Below, one piece after another: positions 17,200-24,608 of a DNA stretch of 64,000 nt. This DNA is from Hahellaceae bacterium. GTDB lineage: Bacteria; Pseudomonadota; Gammaproteobacteria; Pseudomonadales; Oleiphilaceae. The notes below the pieces were generated by a model, which searched no databases, had not been told where the DNA came from, and worked only from the letters and a program-made list of their open reading frames with translations. The DNA lies in NCBI GenBank assembly GCA_016716085.1, contig JADJWY010000005.1:62001-126000 (forward strand). Reading direction: 5' to 3'. Each line of letters starts with the position of its first letter. Within the stretch, counting starts at the first letter, position 1. Made by a program: the position numbers and the translations under genes.

Positions 17200-18135
17200 T
17201 TATGGGACACGACGCGAGGCAATCGTTTGTTTTGCGAGCACAATATCACGTTCCAGCTGAGCCTTCAGCGCATCGACACCGGCAAACCGTTGCTCATCCC
17301 GAAGCTTTTGCTGGAAATAAACATTGAGTCGCTGGCCATAGAGATTTCCTTGAAAATCAAGCAAGTGAACTTCGAGTCGCAATGACCGCCCTTTCACCGT
17401 CGGGCGATACCCGACATTCGCAACGCCTGGCACTTCGCGTCCACCCGGCAGAACCGTCGATACAACATAAACCCCACTCAGCGGCGGTTTATGCTTTAGC
17501 TCGATATTGGCGGTTGGCACACCCAGTGTCCGACCCAGCTTTTGCCCATGCGCAACCCGCCCACCCAGGCGAAACGGGCGACCAAGAAAGGTCTGCGCAG
17601 CAGCAAACTCCCCGGCCTCCAGGCAGGCACGAATACCTGTACTGCTGACGCGCTCACCATCGCGCTCCAGCGAGTGGGTTTGCTCAACCGTAAAGCCCCG
17701 ACGTTCGCCCACCTGTTGAAGCATCTTGAAATCACCGGCACGATCACACCCAAAACGAAAGTCGTCGCCAATCACCAGGTGGCGAATATGCAGAGCATCC
17801 AGCAACACCGTTTCGATAAATTGCGCACCGGTCAGACAGCGAAAGCGCTCATTGAAGGGGATGCAGCAGACCACATCGACCCCCTCCGCGCACAATGCCA
17901 ACAACTTTTCACGTAAGGGCATAATCCGGGGGGGCGCTGCGTCCTTTTCGAAGTACTCCCGAGGCTGTGGCTCAAACATGATGACAACAGAGGGCAAGCC
18001 CATCTGCTTCGCCGCTGCGTTTACCTGTCCGATGATCAGTTGATGCCCGCAATGGACGCCGTCAAAATTCCCAACCGTCGCGACGCAACCCTGCAACATT
18101 TGCGGTATTCGACGAAATCCGCGCACGATCCTCAT
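17200..18135 (-). CDS. ribF: Bifunctional riboflavin kinase / FAD synthetase
   Basis: Converts riboflavin to FMN and then FAD. The N-terminal adenylyltransferase domain carries TVGNFDGVHCGHQ (about 20-32); the C-terminal kinase domain carries GRVAHGQKLGRTLGVPTANI (about 187-206). The start is the ATG at 18135, giving 311 residues (E. coli 313) and the usual MRIVRG N-terminus; AGGGG lies just upstream in the end of murJ. The open frame to 18237 overlaps murJ and is not expected to be used. Five bases separate it from the murJ stop. Confidence 0.96.
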   Translation of the reverse strand: MRIVRGFRRIPQMLQGCVATVGNFDGVHCGHQLIIGQVNAAAKQMGLPSVVIMFEPQPREYFEKDAAPPRIMPLREKLLALCAEGVDVVCCIPFNERFRCLTGAQFIETVLLDALHIRHLVIGDDFRFGCDRAGDFKMLQQVGERRGFTVEQTHSLERDGERVSSTGIRACLEAGEFAAAQTFLGRPFRLGGRVAHGQKLGRTLGVPTANIELKHKPPLSGVYVVSTVLPGGREVPGVANVGYRPTVKGRSLRLEVHLLDFQGNLYGQRLNVYFQQKLRDEQRFAGVDALKAQLERDIVLAKQTIASRRVP

Positions 18136-18140
18136 GCCAA

Positions 18141-19748
18141 TTAACCCCTCATTCGCAAGTGATGCGTCCGAATGCCGACACCCCACATGACAGCACCATA
18201 AATCAGAACGCCGCCAATACATAAGCCACCGACCCACAGCGACTTATCTAAGGTACTGGCAGTCAACCACCGTGAATCGGCCGGTGAGCATAAATACAGA
18301 AAGAGCCCAAGTGACGCGAGCCCTGCAGTCAACTGAAGTCCGTAGCGAACCCAACCCGCTGCCGGTGTGTACACACCTGTTTTGATGAGCCCTCGCGCCA
18401 ACAAGTAGGTATTCAACGCTGCAGAGCCGGATGTTGCGAGGGCCAGTCCAACGTGCGCCAGGGGATAAATCAGAATCAGATTGAAGACCATGTTAGTCCC
18501 CATGGCAATCAAGCCATATTTGACTGGGGACGCCGTATCCTGCCTGGCAAAATAGCCCGGTGCCAGCACTTTAACCAACATGAAAAACAGCAGGCCCAGC
18601 GAGTATGCCTTGAGACTCCCCGCAGACATCAGGACATCATGATCGGTCAGCGCACCATGCTGAAACAGGGTTGAAATCAGCGGCGTCGACAATAAGGCCA
18701 ACGCCAGACTCGCCGGTGCACCAATCAACAACACAAAGCGCACGCCCCAATCCAGCGTCTCGGAAAAACGCTTGCTGTCCGTGTCGGCATGTCGACGCGA
18801 CAGGCTTGGCAGAATAACGGTCGCAATCGCGATCCCAAAGATACCCAGCGGCAATTCAGACAGGCGATCTGAATAATACAGCCAGGAGACGCTGCCCGTC
18901 ACCAGAAACGAGGCCAGGATGGTGTCCAGCAAAAGATTAATCTGACTCACCGAAACCCCGAACAATGCAGGCGTCATCAGTTTCAGAATACGCCGCACTC
19001 CAGGGTGGGAAAACCCCATCGTAGGCATGGGTAGTAAGCCCATCCGGGAGAGGAAGGGCAGCTGAAAAAGGAGTTGCGCCACACCTGCAATCAATACGCC
19101 CCACGCCAGGGCATAGACAGGCTCGCTGACCACTGACGTTAAACCGAAGGCCGCGCCGATCATGGATAAATTAAGCAGCACAGGGGTCAGTGCCGGAATC
19201 GCGAAGTTGTCATAACTGTTCAGAATGGCACCCGCAAAGGCAGTCATCGAAATCAACAGCAAGTAGGGGAAGGTGATTCGCAACATGTACACGGTATGGT
19301 CCATTTTGACCGGGTCATCAACAAACCCCGGGGCAAACACGATGGCCAGCAACGGTGACGCAATGATGGCAACCACCGTAATGACCAATAGCACCAGACC
19401 GAGACTGCCCGCTACGGCGTGAATCAGCCCCAGCGTCTCTTCCCGTGAACGCCGGGTGCGGTATTCGGACAAAACCGGCACAAAGGCCTGGGAAAAAGCG
19501 CCTTCTGCAAAAAGGCGGCGAAGAAAATTCGGAATTTTAAACGCGACAAAAAAAGCATCCGCCCCCGCCGTCGCACCAAACAGATTTGCGATGACGATGT
19601 CCCGAATCAATCCCAGCACCCTCGAGATCAGCGTCATAACGCCTACGACCCCACTGGAACGAAGCAATGAAATCGAAGGCTTGCCCTGAGGAGGGCCATT
19701 ACCTTCCTGGCCAGAACCGGCCGGAGACAGGTTGGGAGTGGAATTCAC
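18141..19748 (-). CDS. murJ: Lipid II flippase MurJ
   Basis: Inner-membrane MOP-superfamily flippase moving lipid II to the periplasmic face for peptidoglycan synthesis. The hydrophobicity pattern fits about 14 membrane segments, and the family N-terminus LLRSSGVVGVMTLISRVLGL is followed by FRRLFAEGAFSQAFVPVL. I choose the GTG at 19748, which has AAGGA eight bases upstream and gives 535 residues with a 30-residue polar N-tail; a GTG at 19820 lacks a ribosome-binding site. First gene of the murJ-ribF-ileS series, divergent from rpsT. Confidence 0.94.
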   Translation of the reverse strand: MNSTPNLSPAGSGQEGNGPPQGKPSISLLRSSGVVGVMTLISRVLGLIRDIVIANLFGATAGADAFFVAFKIPNFLRRLFAEGAFSQAFVPVLSEYRTRRSREETLGLIHAVAGSLGLVLLVITVVAIIASPLLAIVFAPGFVDDPVKMDHTVYMLRITFPYLLLISMTAFAGAILNSYDNFAIPALTPVLLNLSMIGAAFGLTSVVSEPVYALAWGVLIAGVAQLLFQLPFLSRMGLLPMPTMGFSHPGVRRILKLMTPALFGVSVSQINLLLDTILASFLVTGSVSWLYYSDRLSELPLGIFGIAIATVILPSLSRRHADTDSKRFSETLDWGVRFVLLIGAPASLALALLSTPLISTLFQHGALTDHDVLMSAGSLKAYSLGLLFFMLVKVLAPGYFARQDTASPVKYGLIAMGTNMVFNLILIYPLAHVGLALATSGSAALNTYLLARGLIKTGVYTPAAGWVRYGLQLTAGLASLGLFLYLCSPADSRWLTASTLDKSLWVGGLCIGGVLIYGAVMWGVGIRTHHLRMRG

Positions 19749-19859
19749 GACTGCATCCTTGGAACAAACGAAAGGCTGGAACCCGAAGGGCGTTTGCCAA
19801 TGAAACAGGCACCCGTTCACGTTCGAGTGAGGCAGTGAGTCTACCGAATAAAATACGAT

Positions 19860-19888
19860 TTGACAAAGGATGCTAAAAACGGCATATT
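19860..19888 (+). promoter_or_regulatory. Promoter of rpsT
   Basis: TTGACA at 19860-19865 (perfect -35), 17 bases, CATATT at 19883-19888. The predicted start of transcription is about 24 bases before the ribosomal protein gene, giving a short leader that contains AAGGAG. Confidence 0.65.
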
Positions 19889-19918
19889 GCCGCGTCTATT
19901 AATTCAAGGAGCATAACG

Positions 19919-20188
19919 GTGGCAAATAACCCGTCTGCAAAAAAGCGCGCCAGGCAGCAGGTCAAACGCAGAGCACATAACATGAGCTTGCGTTCCACTG
20001 TGCGCACGTACACTAAAAAGGTTCTGGCACAAGTTGAACAAGGCAATTACGATGCAGCAACAGAAGCATTCAAGATTGCCGGTCCAATTATCGACTCCAT
20101 GGTGAACAAAGGCATTTATTCAAAGAATAAAGCCTCACGCACCAAGAGCCGCTTGAATGCAAGAATCAAAGCGCTCAAAGCTGCCTGA
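19919..20188 (+). CDS. rpsT: 30S ribosomal protein S20
   Basis: Binds 16S rRNA early in small-subunit assembly. 89 residues, Lys/Arg/Ala-rich, with the typical opening ANNPSAKKRARQ and ending in SRLNARIKALKAA. The start codon is GTG behind a strong AAGGAG. A weak start is notable: in E. coli rpsT uses UUG and S20 represses its own translation; similar control here is only inferred. Monocistronic, with its own promoter and a strong terminator. Confidence 0.97.
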   Translation: MANNPSAKKRARQQVKRRAHNMSLRSTVRTYTKKVLAQVEQGNYDAATEAFKIAGPIIDSMVNKGIYSKNKASRTKSRLNARIKALKAA

Positions 20189-20203
20189 TTCGCGTAATCC
20201 AAT

Positions 20204-20231
20204 AAAAAAAGCCGCGCAAGCGGCTTTTTTT
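20204..20231. terminator. Bidirectional terminator between rpsT and proB
   Basis: GCCGC (20211-20215), loop GCAA, GCGGC (20220-20224), flanked by seven A on the left and seven T on the right, so the stem can extend to twelve pairs and each strand carries a T-run. It can end both rpsT and the obgE-proB transcript from the other side. Confidence 0.92.
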
Positions 20232-20253
20232 ATTTTAGCCTGGGCCTGAAGGC

Positions 20254-21438
20254 TTAGCTGATCAAGACCAGGTTGTCACGATGAATCAGCTCAACCTCAT
20301 TCAAATACCCCAACACCTTCTCAATCTGATCGGACGACTTACCACACAACTGCGCCGCCTCATCTGCATCATAATTTACCAACCCACGTGCAACTTCCCG
20401 ACCATCCGGCGCAAAACACGCCACCATCTCGCCACGGCGAAACTCTCCCTGCACTGAGCGCACCCCAACAGGCAGCAAACTTCGACCTTGCTTTTCAAGC
20501 ACCGCAACCGCCCCCTCGTCCAGAAAAAGCTTACCCTTTGTGTTGAGATGCCCTGCAAGCCATTGCTTACGCGCAACCCAGCGCTCCTGGTCCGGCAACA
20601 ACAAGGTCCCGAGAGGCTCCACCGCTCGCAGCCGCGACAAAACCTGTGGAATTCTACCCCCCACAATCACCGTCGCCGCACCCGAACGCCCCGCAAGCCG
20701 AGCTGCACGCAACTTGGTATACATCCCCCCCTGTCCCAGCACCCCTGAACTACCCGAGGCCATTTTATCCAGGACGCGATCATTGGCATATGCCGCACCA
20801 ATCAAGCCAGCATCTGCCTTCTTACGCGGATCCGCCTCATACAACCCGGATTGATCCGTGAGGATGATCAATACGTCCGCCTCAATCAGGTTCGCCACCA
20901 ATGCAGCCAGGGTATCGTTGTCACCAAACCGGATCTCTTCAGTGACCACGGTATCATTCTCATTTACCACGGGCACGACCCCCAGACTCAGCAGAGTGCG
21001 AATGGTGCCACGCGCATTCAGGTAACGCTTGCGATCAGAAAGATCATCATGCGTCAGCAAAATTTGAGCCGACTTAAACCCCTGCAGCTTAAACTCCGTT
21101 TCCCAGGCTTGCACAAGCCCCATCTGTCCGAGCGCCGCACACGCCTGCAGGGCATGCACCTCTTTCGGCCGCTGCGACCACCCCAGGCGACTCATTCCCT
21201 CCGCAATGGCGCCAGAGGACACCACCACCAACTCAACACCATCCCGACGCAAAGCCGCCAACTGGGCAACCCAAGGTTTGAGCGCTTCGATATCCAAGCC
21301 CTGACCATCATTGGTCAGGAGCGCACTCCCGATCTTAACAACCCAGCGACCCGCGCGCGCAAGCCGCGCCCGTGCCGCATCGCCATCGACTCCCCCCAGG
21401 AGAATCGCTTCGGCTTTGTCTGCACCCTCATTGTGCAT
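20254..21438 (-). CDS. proB: Glutamate 5-kinase
   Basis: First step of proline synthesis: phosphorylates glutamate. Amino-acid kinase domain (about 25-280, with WVVKIGSALLTNDG, SSGAIAEGM and NENDTV) followed by a PUA domain (about 300-392). The ATG at 21438 has AGAGG six bases upstream and overlaps the obgE stop by 11 bases, pointing to coupled translation. This gives 394 residues, about 27 longer than E. coli ProB because of a polar N-terminal tail; the function of that tail is unknown. An in-frame TTG at 21444 is less likely. proA is not adjacent. Confidence 0.96.
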   Translation of the reverse strand: MHNEGADKAEAILLGGVDGDAARARLARAGRWVVKIGSALLTNDGQGLDIEALKPWVAQLAALRRDGVELVVVSSGAIAEGMSRLGWSQRPKEVHALQACAALGQMGLVQAWETEFKLQGFKSAQILLTHDDLSDRKRYLNARGTIRTLLSLGVVPVVNENDTVVTEEIRFGDNDTLAALVANLIEADVLIILTDQSGLYEADPRKKADAGLIGAAYANDRVLDKMASGSSGVLGQGGMYTKLRAARLAGRSGAATVIVGGRIPQVLSRLRAVEPLGTLLLPDQERWVARKQWLAGHLNTKGKLFLDEGAVAVLEKQGRSLLPVGVRSVQGEFRRGEMVACFAPDGREVARGLVNYDADEAAQLCGKSSDQIEKVLGYLNEVELIHRDNLVLIS

Positions 21439-22621
21439 ACACAACCTCTATTTCATCGCCATCAAAATCATCATCGTCATCATCACTATCACCCTCTCGT
21501 GATGCGGCCCGCTGCTGCTTCAGCACCTCAATGCGATCACGAACCTCCTGATCCATCTGCGCCCGCTCAGCATCCATCTCCTCAGCAAATTCGGGCTCGT
21601 CGATCTCGCGCTGGCGACGCGCCTCCAACCAACTCATTATGTCCTGACACAGCTTGTCAGTACCTTCTGAACCCAACGCTGACAAGGTATAGACCGGTCC
21701 CTGCCAACTCAACTCAGCCAGAACAGCAGTACGCACTTCCTCCTGCTCATCTTCCAGCAGCAGATCCATTTTGTTCAAAACCAACCACCGCTCACGCCCA
21801 GCCAGGGTCGGACTGAACTTTTTCAACTCTTCAACGATGGTATTGATAGCCTGAGCCGGACTTGACTGATCCATCGGCGCCATATCGACAATGTGCAGCA
21901 ACAATCGGGTTCGCACCAGGTGCTTGAGAAAACGAATCCCCAGACCTGACCCATCCGCCGCCCCCTCAATCAATCCCGGGATATCGGCAATTACAAAACT
22001 GCGATGCGCTTGCACACGGACAACGCCGAGGTTCGGGACCAGCGTCGTAAAGGGGTAGTCAGCCACTTTAGGCCGCGCAGAAGAGACCGCCCGAATCAAC
22101 GTCGACTTGCCCGCATTGGGCAAGCCCAGCAACCCCACATCTGCGATAACTTTCAGCTCAAGACGCAGCTGTCGCTCCTCGCCCGGCGTACCCGGCTTAG
22201 TTTGACGCGGAGCCTGATTAACGCTGCTCTTGTAGCGAGTATTTCCCAACCCATGAAAGCCGCCCTGGGCCACCTTCAATCGCTGCCCCACTTCAACCAG
22301 ATCGCCCAACAGCTCATCCCGCTCCAGATCATAGACCATGGTCCCTACCGGAACCTTGAGTATCAGATCTTCGCCATTGGCACCCCGGCAGTTCGAACCA
22401 CGCCCCGCCTCACCATTCCCCGCACGGAAACGCCGCGTATAGCGATAGTCGACCAGCGTATTGATGGCTTCGTCCGCCTCAAGAAAGATAGATCCCCCAT
22501 CCCCTCCGTCGCCGCCGTCCGGCCCACCCCTGGGCACGTATTTTTCCCGACGGAAACTCAGACAGCCATTCCCTCCCTTACCGGCAGTAACGACAACACT
22601 GGCTTCATCCACAAATTTCAT
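21428..22621 (-). CDS. obgE: Ribosome-associated GTPase ObgE
   Basis: Essential GTPase acting in 50S assembly and stress response. N-terminal glycine-rich Obg fold (residues 1-158), then the G domain with P-loop GLPNAGKST (about 166-174), DIPG, NKMD and SAL motifs. The C-terminus ends in a strongly acidic run (about residues 375-392, mostly Asp and Glu), as in Proteobacteria. The usual order rplU-rpmA-obgE is kept, but a T-tailed hairpin stands between rpmA and obgE, so expression of obgE would depend on read-through or on its own promoter. Confidence 0.98.
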   Translation of the reverse strand: MKFVDEASVVVTAGKGGNGCLSFRREKYVPRGGPDGGDGGDGGSIFLEADEAINTLVDYRYTRRFRAGNGEAGRGSNCRGANGEDLILKVPVGTMVYDLERDELLGDLVEVGQRLKVAQGGFHGLGNTRYKSSVNQAPRQTKPGTPGEERQLRLELKVIADVGLLGLPNAGKSTLIRAVSSARPKVADYPFTTLVPNLGVVRVQAHRSFVIADIPGLIEGAADGSGLGIRFLKHLVRTRLLLHIVDMAPMDQSSPAQAINTIVEELKKFSPTLAGRERWLVLNKMDLLLEDEQEEVRTAVLAELSWQGPVYTLSALGSEGTDKLCQDIMSWLEARRQREIDEPEFAEEMDAERAQMDQEVRDRIEVLKQQRAASREGDSDDDDDDFDGDEIEVVYAQ

Positions 22622-22654
22622 GATGCCTCCCGGAAAACCAAATCCCGCTCAAAC

Positions 22655-22684
22655 AAAAAAGCCCCGCCAAGGCGGAGCTTTCTT
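22655..22684 (-). terminator. Terminator after rplU-rpmA
   Basis: On the minus strand GCTCCGCC, loop TT, GGCGGGGC, then six T. It follows the rpmA stop by about 25 bases and precedes obgE. The stem has one G-U pair. Partial termination here would let the two ribosomal protein genes be expressed more than obgE and proB. Confidence 0.85.
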
Positions 22685-22707
22685 TACCTGCACTCAAAAC
22701 AGCCTGA

Positions 22708-22965
22708 TCAGGCCGCTTTGATGCTCACGATACGCTTGTTGTTAGGACCACCCACGGTGAAATCCACATAACCGTCGATTTTAGCAAAGATCGTGTGGTC
22801 ACGACCCAAACCAGTATTGTCACCAGAGTGGTACTGCGTGCCACGCTGACGAACAATAATATTACCCGCTTTTACAAACTGACCACCGAAGCGCTTAACA
22901 CCCAGGCGCTTGGATTCTGAATCACGACCGTTGCGGCTACTCCCCGCGGCTTTTTTATGTGCCAT
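22708..22965 (-). CDS. rpmA: 50S ribosomal protein L27
   Basis: Sits near the peptidyl-transferase centre; its N-terminal tail reaches the P-site tRNA. 85 residues with the standard MAHKKAAGSSRNGRDSESK opening and no cleavable leader (the N-terminal extension of Firmicutes L27 is absent). Its stop is followed by a terminator. It lies 37 bases after rplU and shares its promoter. Confidence 0.98.
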   Translation of the reverse strand: MAHKKAAGSSRNGRDSESKRLGVKRFGGQFVKAGNIIVRQRGTQYHSGDNTGLGRDHTIFAKIDGYVDFTVGGPNNKRIVSIKAA

Positions 22966-23002
22966 GACGAATGTCTCCTGTTAAATTCAACAACTGCGGC
23001 TG

Positions 23003-23317
23003 TTAGCCTGCATTAATTCCAGTAATTTTGACTTCAGTGAACCACTGACGGTGGCCTGCACGTCTCATGTAGTGCTTACGACGACGGAACTTGATAATCT
23101 TCACTTTGTCGGCACGACCATGAGACACCACTTCTGCAGTCACCTTGGCACCCGCAACAACCGGAGCACCCACTTTCACAGAGTCGCCATCAGAAACCAG
23201 CAGAACCTTGTCAAACTCGACCGTTCCACCCGTTTCAACTTCAATCTTCTCGAGCTTAAGGCGCTCACCTTCAACTACTTTGTGCTGCTTTCCGCCGCTT
23301 ACAATCACTGCAAACAT
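23003..23317 (-). CDS. rplU: 50S ribosomal protein L21
   Basis: Binds 23S rRNA in the large subunit. 104 residues, MFAVIVSGGKQHKV at the start and KFRRRKHYMRRAGHRQ near the end, both diagnostic. ATG preceded by AAAGGGG. First gene after a strong promoter at 23457-23485, with a leader of about 130 bases that can fold into at least one small hairpin (AAACGC/GCGTTT at 23381-23397). Confidence 0.98.
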   Translation of the reverse strand: MFAVIVSGGKQHKVVEGERLKLEKIEVETGGTVEFDKVLLVSDGDSVKVGAPVVAGAKVTAEVVSHGRADKVKIIKFRRRKHYMRRAGHRQWFTEVKITGINAG

Positions 23318-23456
23318 GACTTACCCCTTTTTCGTTCACACCGCGCTTTTATGCCACGCAGACCTGATGCGCCCTCTCACAAACGCTTATGGCGTTTTCC
23401 TGCGGCTATGGGAAGCACTTCGGCAACCCTATGACAGGGGGACTGCAAGGGGGCGG

Positions 23457-23485
23457 ATTATACGCGAAGAAAACAGCCTGTGCAA
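23457..23485 (-). promoter_or_regulatory. Promoter of rplU-rpmA
   Basis: On the minus strand TTGCAC (23480-23485), 17 bases, TATAAT (23457-23462). Transcription should start near 23450, about 133 bases before the rplU start codon. It diverges from the ispB promoter, about 30 bases away. Confidence 0.8.
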
Positions 23486-23507
23486 ATTTACCGAACACCA
23501 TCACGCT

Positions 23508-23526
23508 GCAGGGTTGACAACCCTGC
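23508..23526. promoter_or_regulatory. Perfect 19-base palindrome over the ispB -35 box
   Basis: GCAGGGTTG at 23508-23516, one central A, and CAACCCTGC at 23518-23526. It covers the TTGACA of the ispB promoter and lies 22 bases upstream of the divergent rplU -35. Position and symmetry suit a dimeric regulator. I do not recognise the sequence as a known operator. Confidence 0.5.
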
Positions 23527-23542
23527 CCCCGCCCCATAGGAT
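23514..23542 (+). promoter_or_regulatory. Promoter of ispB
   Basis: TTGACA (23514-23519), 17 bases, TAGGAT (23537-23542). The transcript would begin near 23549, about 20 bases before the ATG; no clear Shine-Dalgarno lies in that short leader. The -35 is embedded in the palindrome at 23508-23526. Confidence 0.6.
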
Positions 23543-23569
23543 TTCACGGATTTTTTGTGGCCCGCCCCC

Positions 23570-24540
23570 ATGCAAACGAACGATATCTACGCGCTGGTGG
23601 CTGCTGACTTTAAGGCGGCAGACCAGCTCATTCAAAAACAGCTCTCGTCCGACGTTCCACTCGTGGAAACGATTGGCAAATATATCGTGAATGCAGGCGG
23701 GAAGAGACTTCGCCCACTGCTGGTGCTACTGACCAGTCATGCACTGGGTCGCGCGACACATCAGTCTGTGGAGCTGGCCACCATCATCGAATTTCTCCAT
23801 ACGGCCACCTTGCTTCACGACGATGTCGTCGACACCTCAACCTTACGGCGGGGCAGCGCGACGGCCAATGCCCGATGGGGCAACGCACCCAGTGTGCTGG
23901 TAGGCGATTTTCTGTATTCGCGAGCCTTTCAGGTCATGGTTTCTCTGGAAAGCCTCCCGGTATTGCGGGTTCTGGCCAACTCGACCAACCTGATTGCTGA
24001 AGGTGAAGTCCTGCAACTGACCAACTGCAAAAATCCAGACATTGACGAAGCGACTTACATCAAGGTCATCACTGCCAAAACGGCCAGACTTTTTGAGGCC
24101 GCCACCGAGAGCGCGGCACGACTGGCGCAAGCAGATGAAACAACGACCAGGCCCTGGCGAATTACGGCCGACTTTTGGGCATCGCATTCCAACTGGCAGA
24201 CGACATGCTGGACTATACGGGCGACCCACAGGCCATGGGCAAGAATGTTGGCGATGATCTGGCCGAGGGCAAACCGACTCTTCCTCTGATCGAAGCCCAG
24301 CGTCGACTGCCGGAACATGACCGGAATCTGATTCGACAGGCGATCCGAAAAGGAGACCTCTCAATGATCGACACGGTGCTTGAACTCGTTCAGCGAAGCG
24401 GCTCGCTACAATATACCCTTGAGCGCGCAAGCGACTACGCTGAAGAAGCCCGTCAGACCATCGAATCGGCACTGCCAGACTCCCCCTACCGGGCGGCGCT
24501 GTCTGCACTGACAAGAATTGCCGTTAAACGCAACCAATAA
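23570..24540 (+). pseudogene. ispB: Octaprenyl-diphosphate synthase gene, interrupted by a one-base frameshift
   Basis: IspB makes the ubiquinone side chain from FPP and IPP. The gene reads in one frame from the ATG at 23570 through GGKRLRPLL and the first aspartate-rich motif (LLHDDVVD) to about residue 193. The family sequence then continues in the -1 frame: ALANYGRLLGIAFQLADDMLDY with the second Asp motif, the KNVGDDLAEGKPTLPL segment and a normal C-terminus ending at 24540. The switch must lie at about 24139-24153, because the -1 frame has a stop at 24136-24138. One added base would restore 323 residues, exactly the E. coli length. Unrepaired, the first frame runs on to 24289 with unrelated sequence and no second motif. 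A sequencing error is possible, since this enzyme is normally essential. Confidence 0.9.
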
Positions 24541-24608
24541 CGCGATCAATACTACTTTTAGTCAGGTTCTGCTGTTACATTTAGGCTATTACAGCAGGAG
24601 CCTGAGCC

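Noticed and set aside
19748..19820. Longer N-terminus for MurJ from GTG 19820
   Set aside because: No ribosome site before it, while the GTG at 19748 has AAGGA at good distance.
24120..24175. Programmed -1 frameshift in ispB
   Set aside because: No X-XXY-YYZ slippery heptamer in the right frame and no clear downstream stem or Shine-Dalgarno-like stimulator. An indel is simpler.
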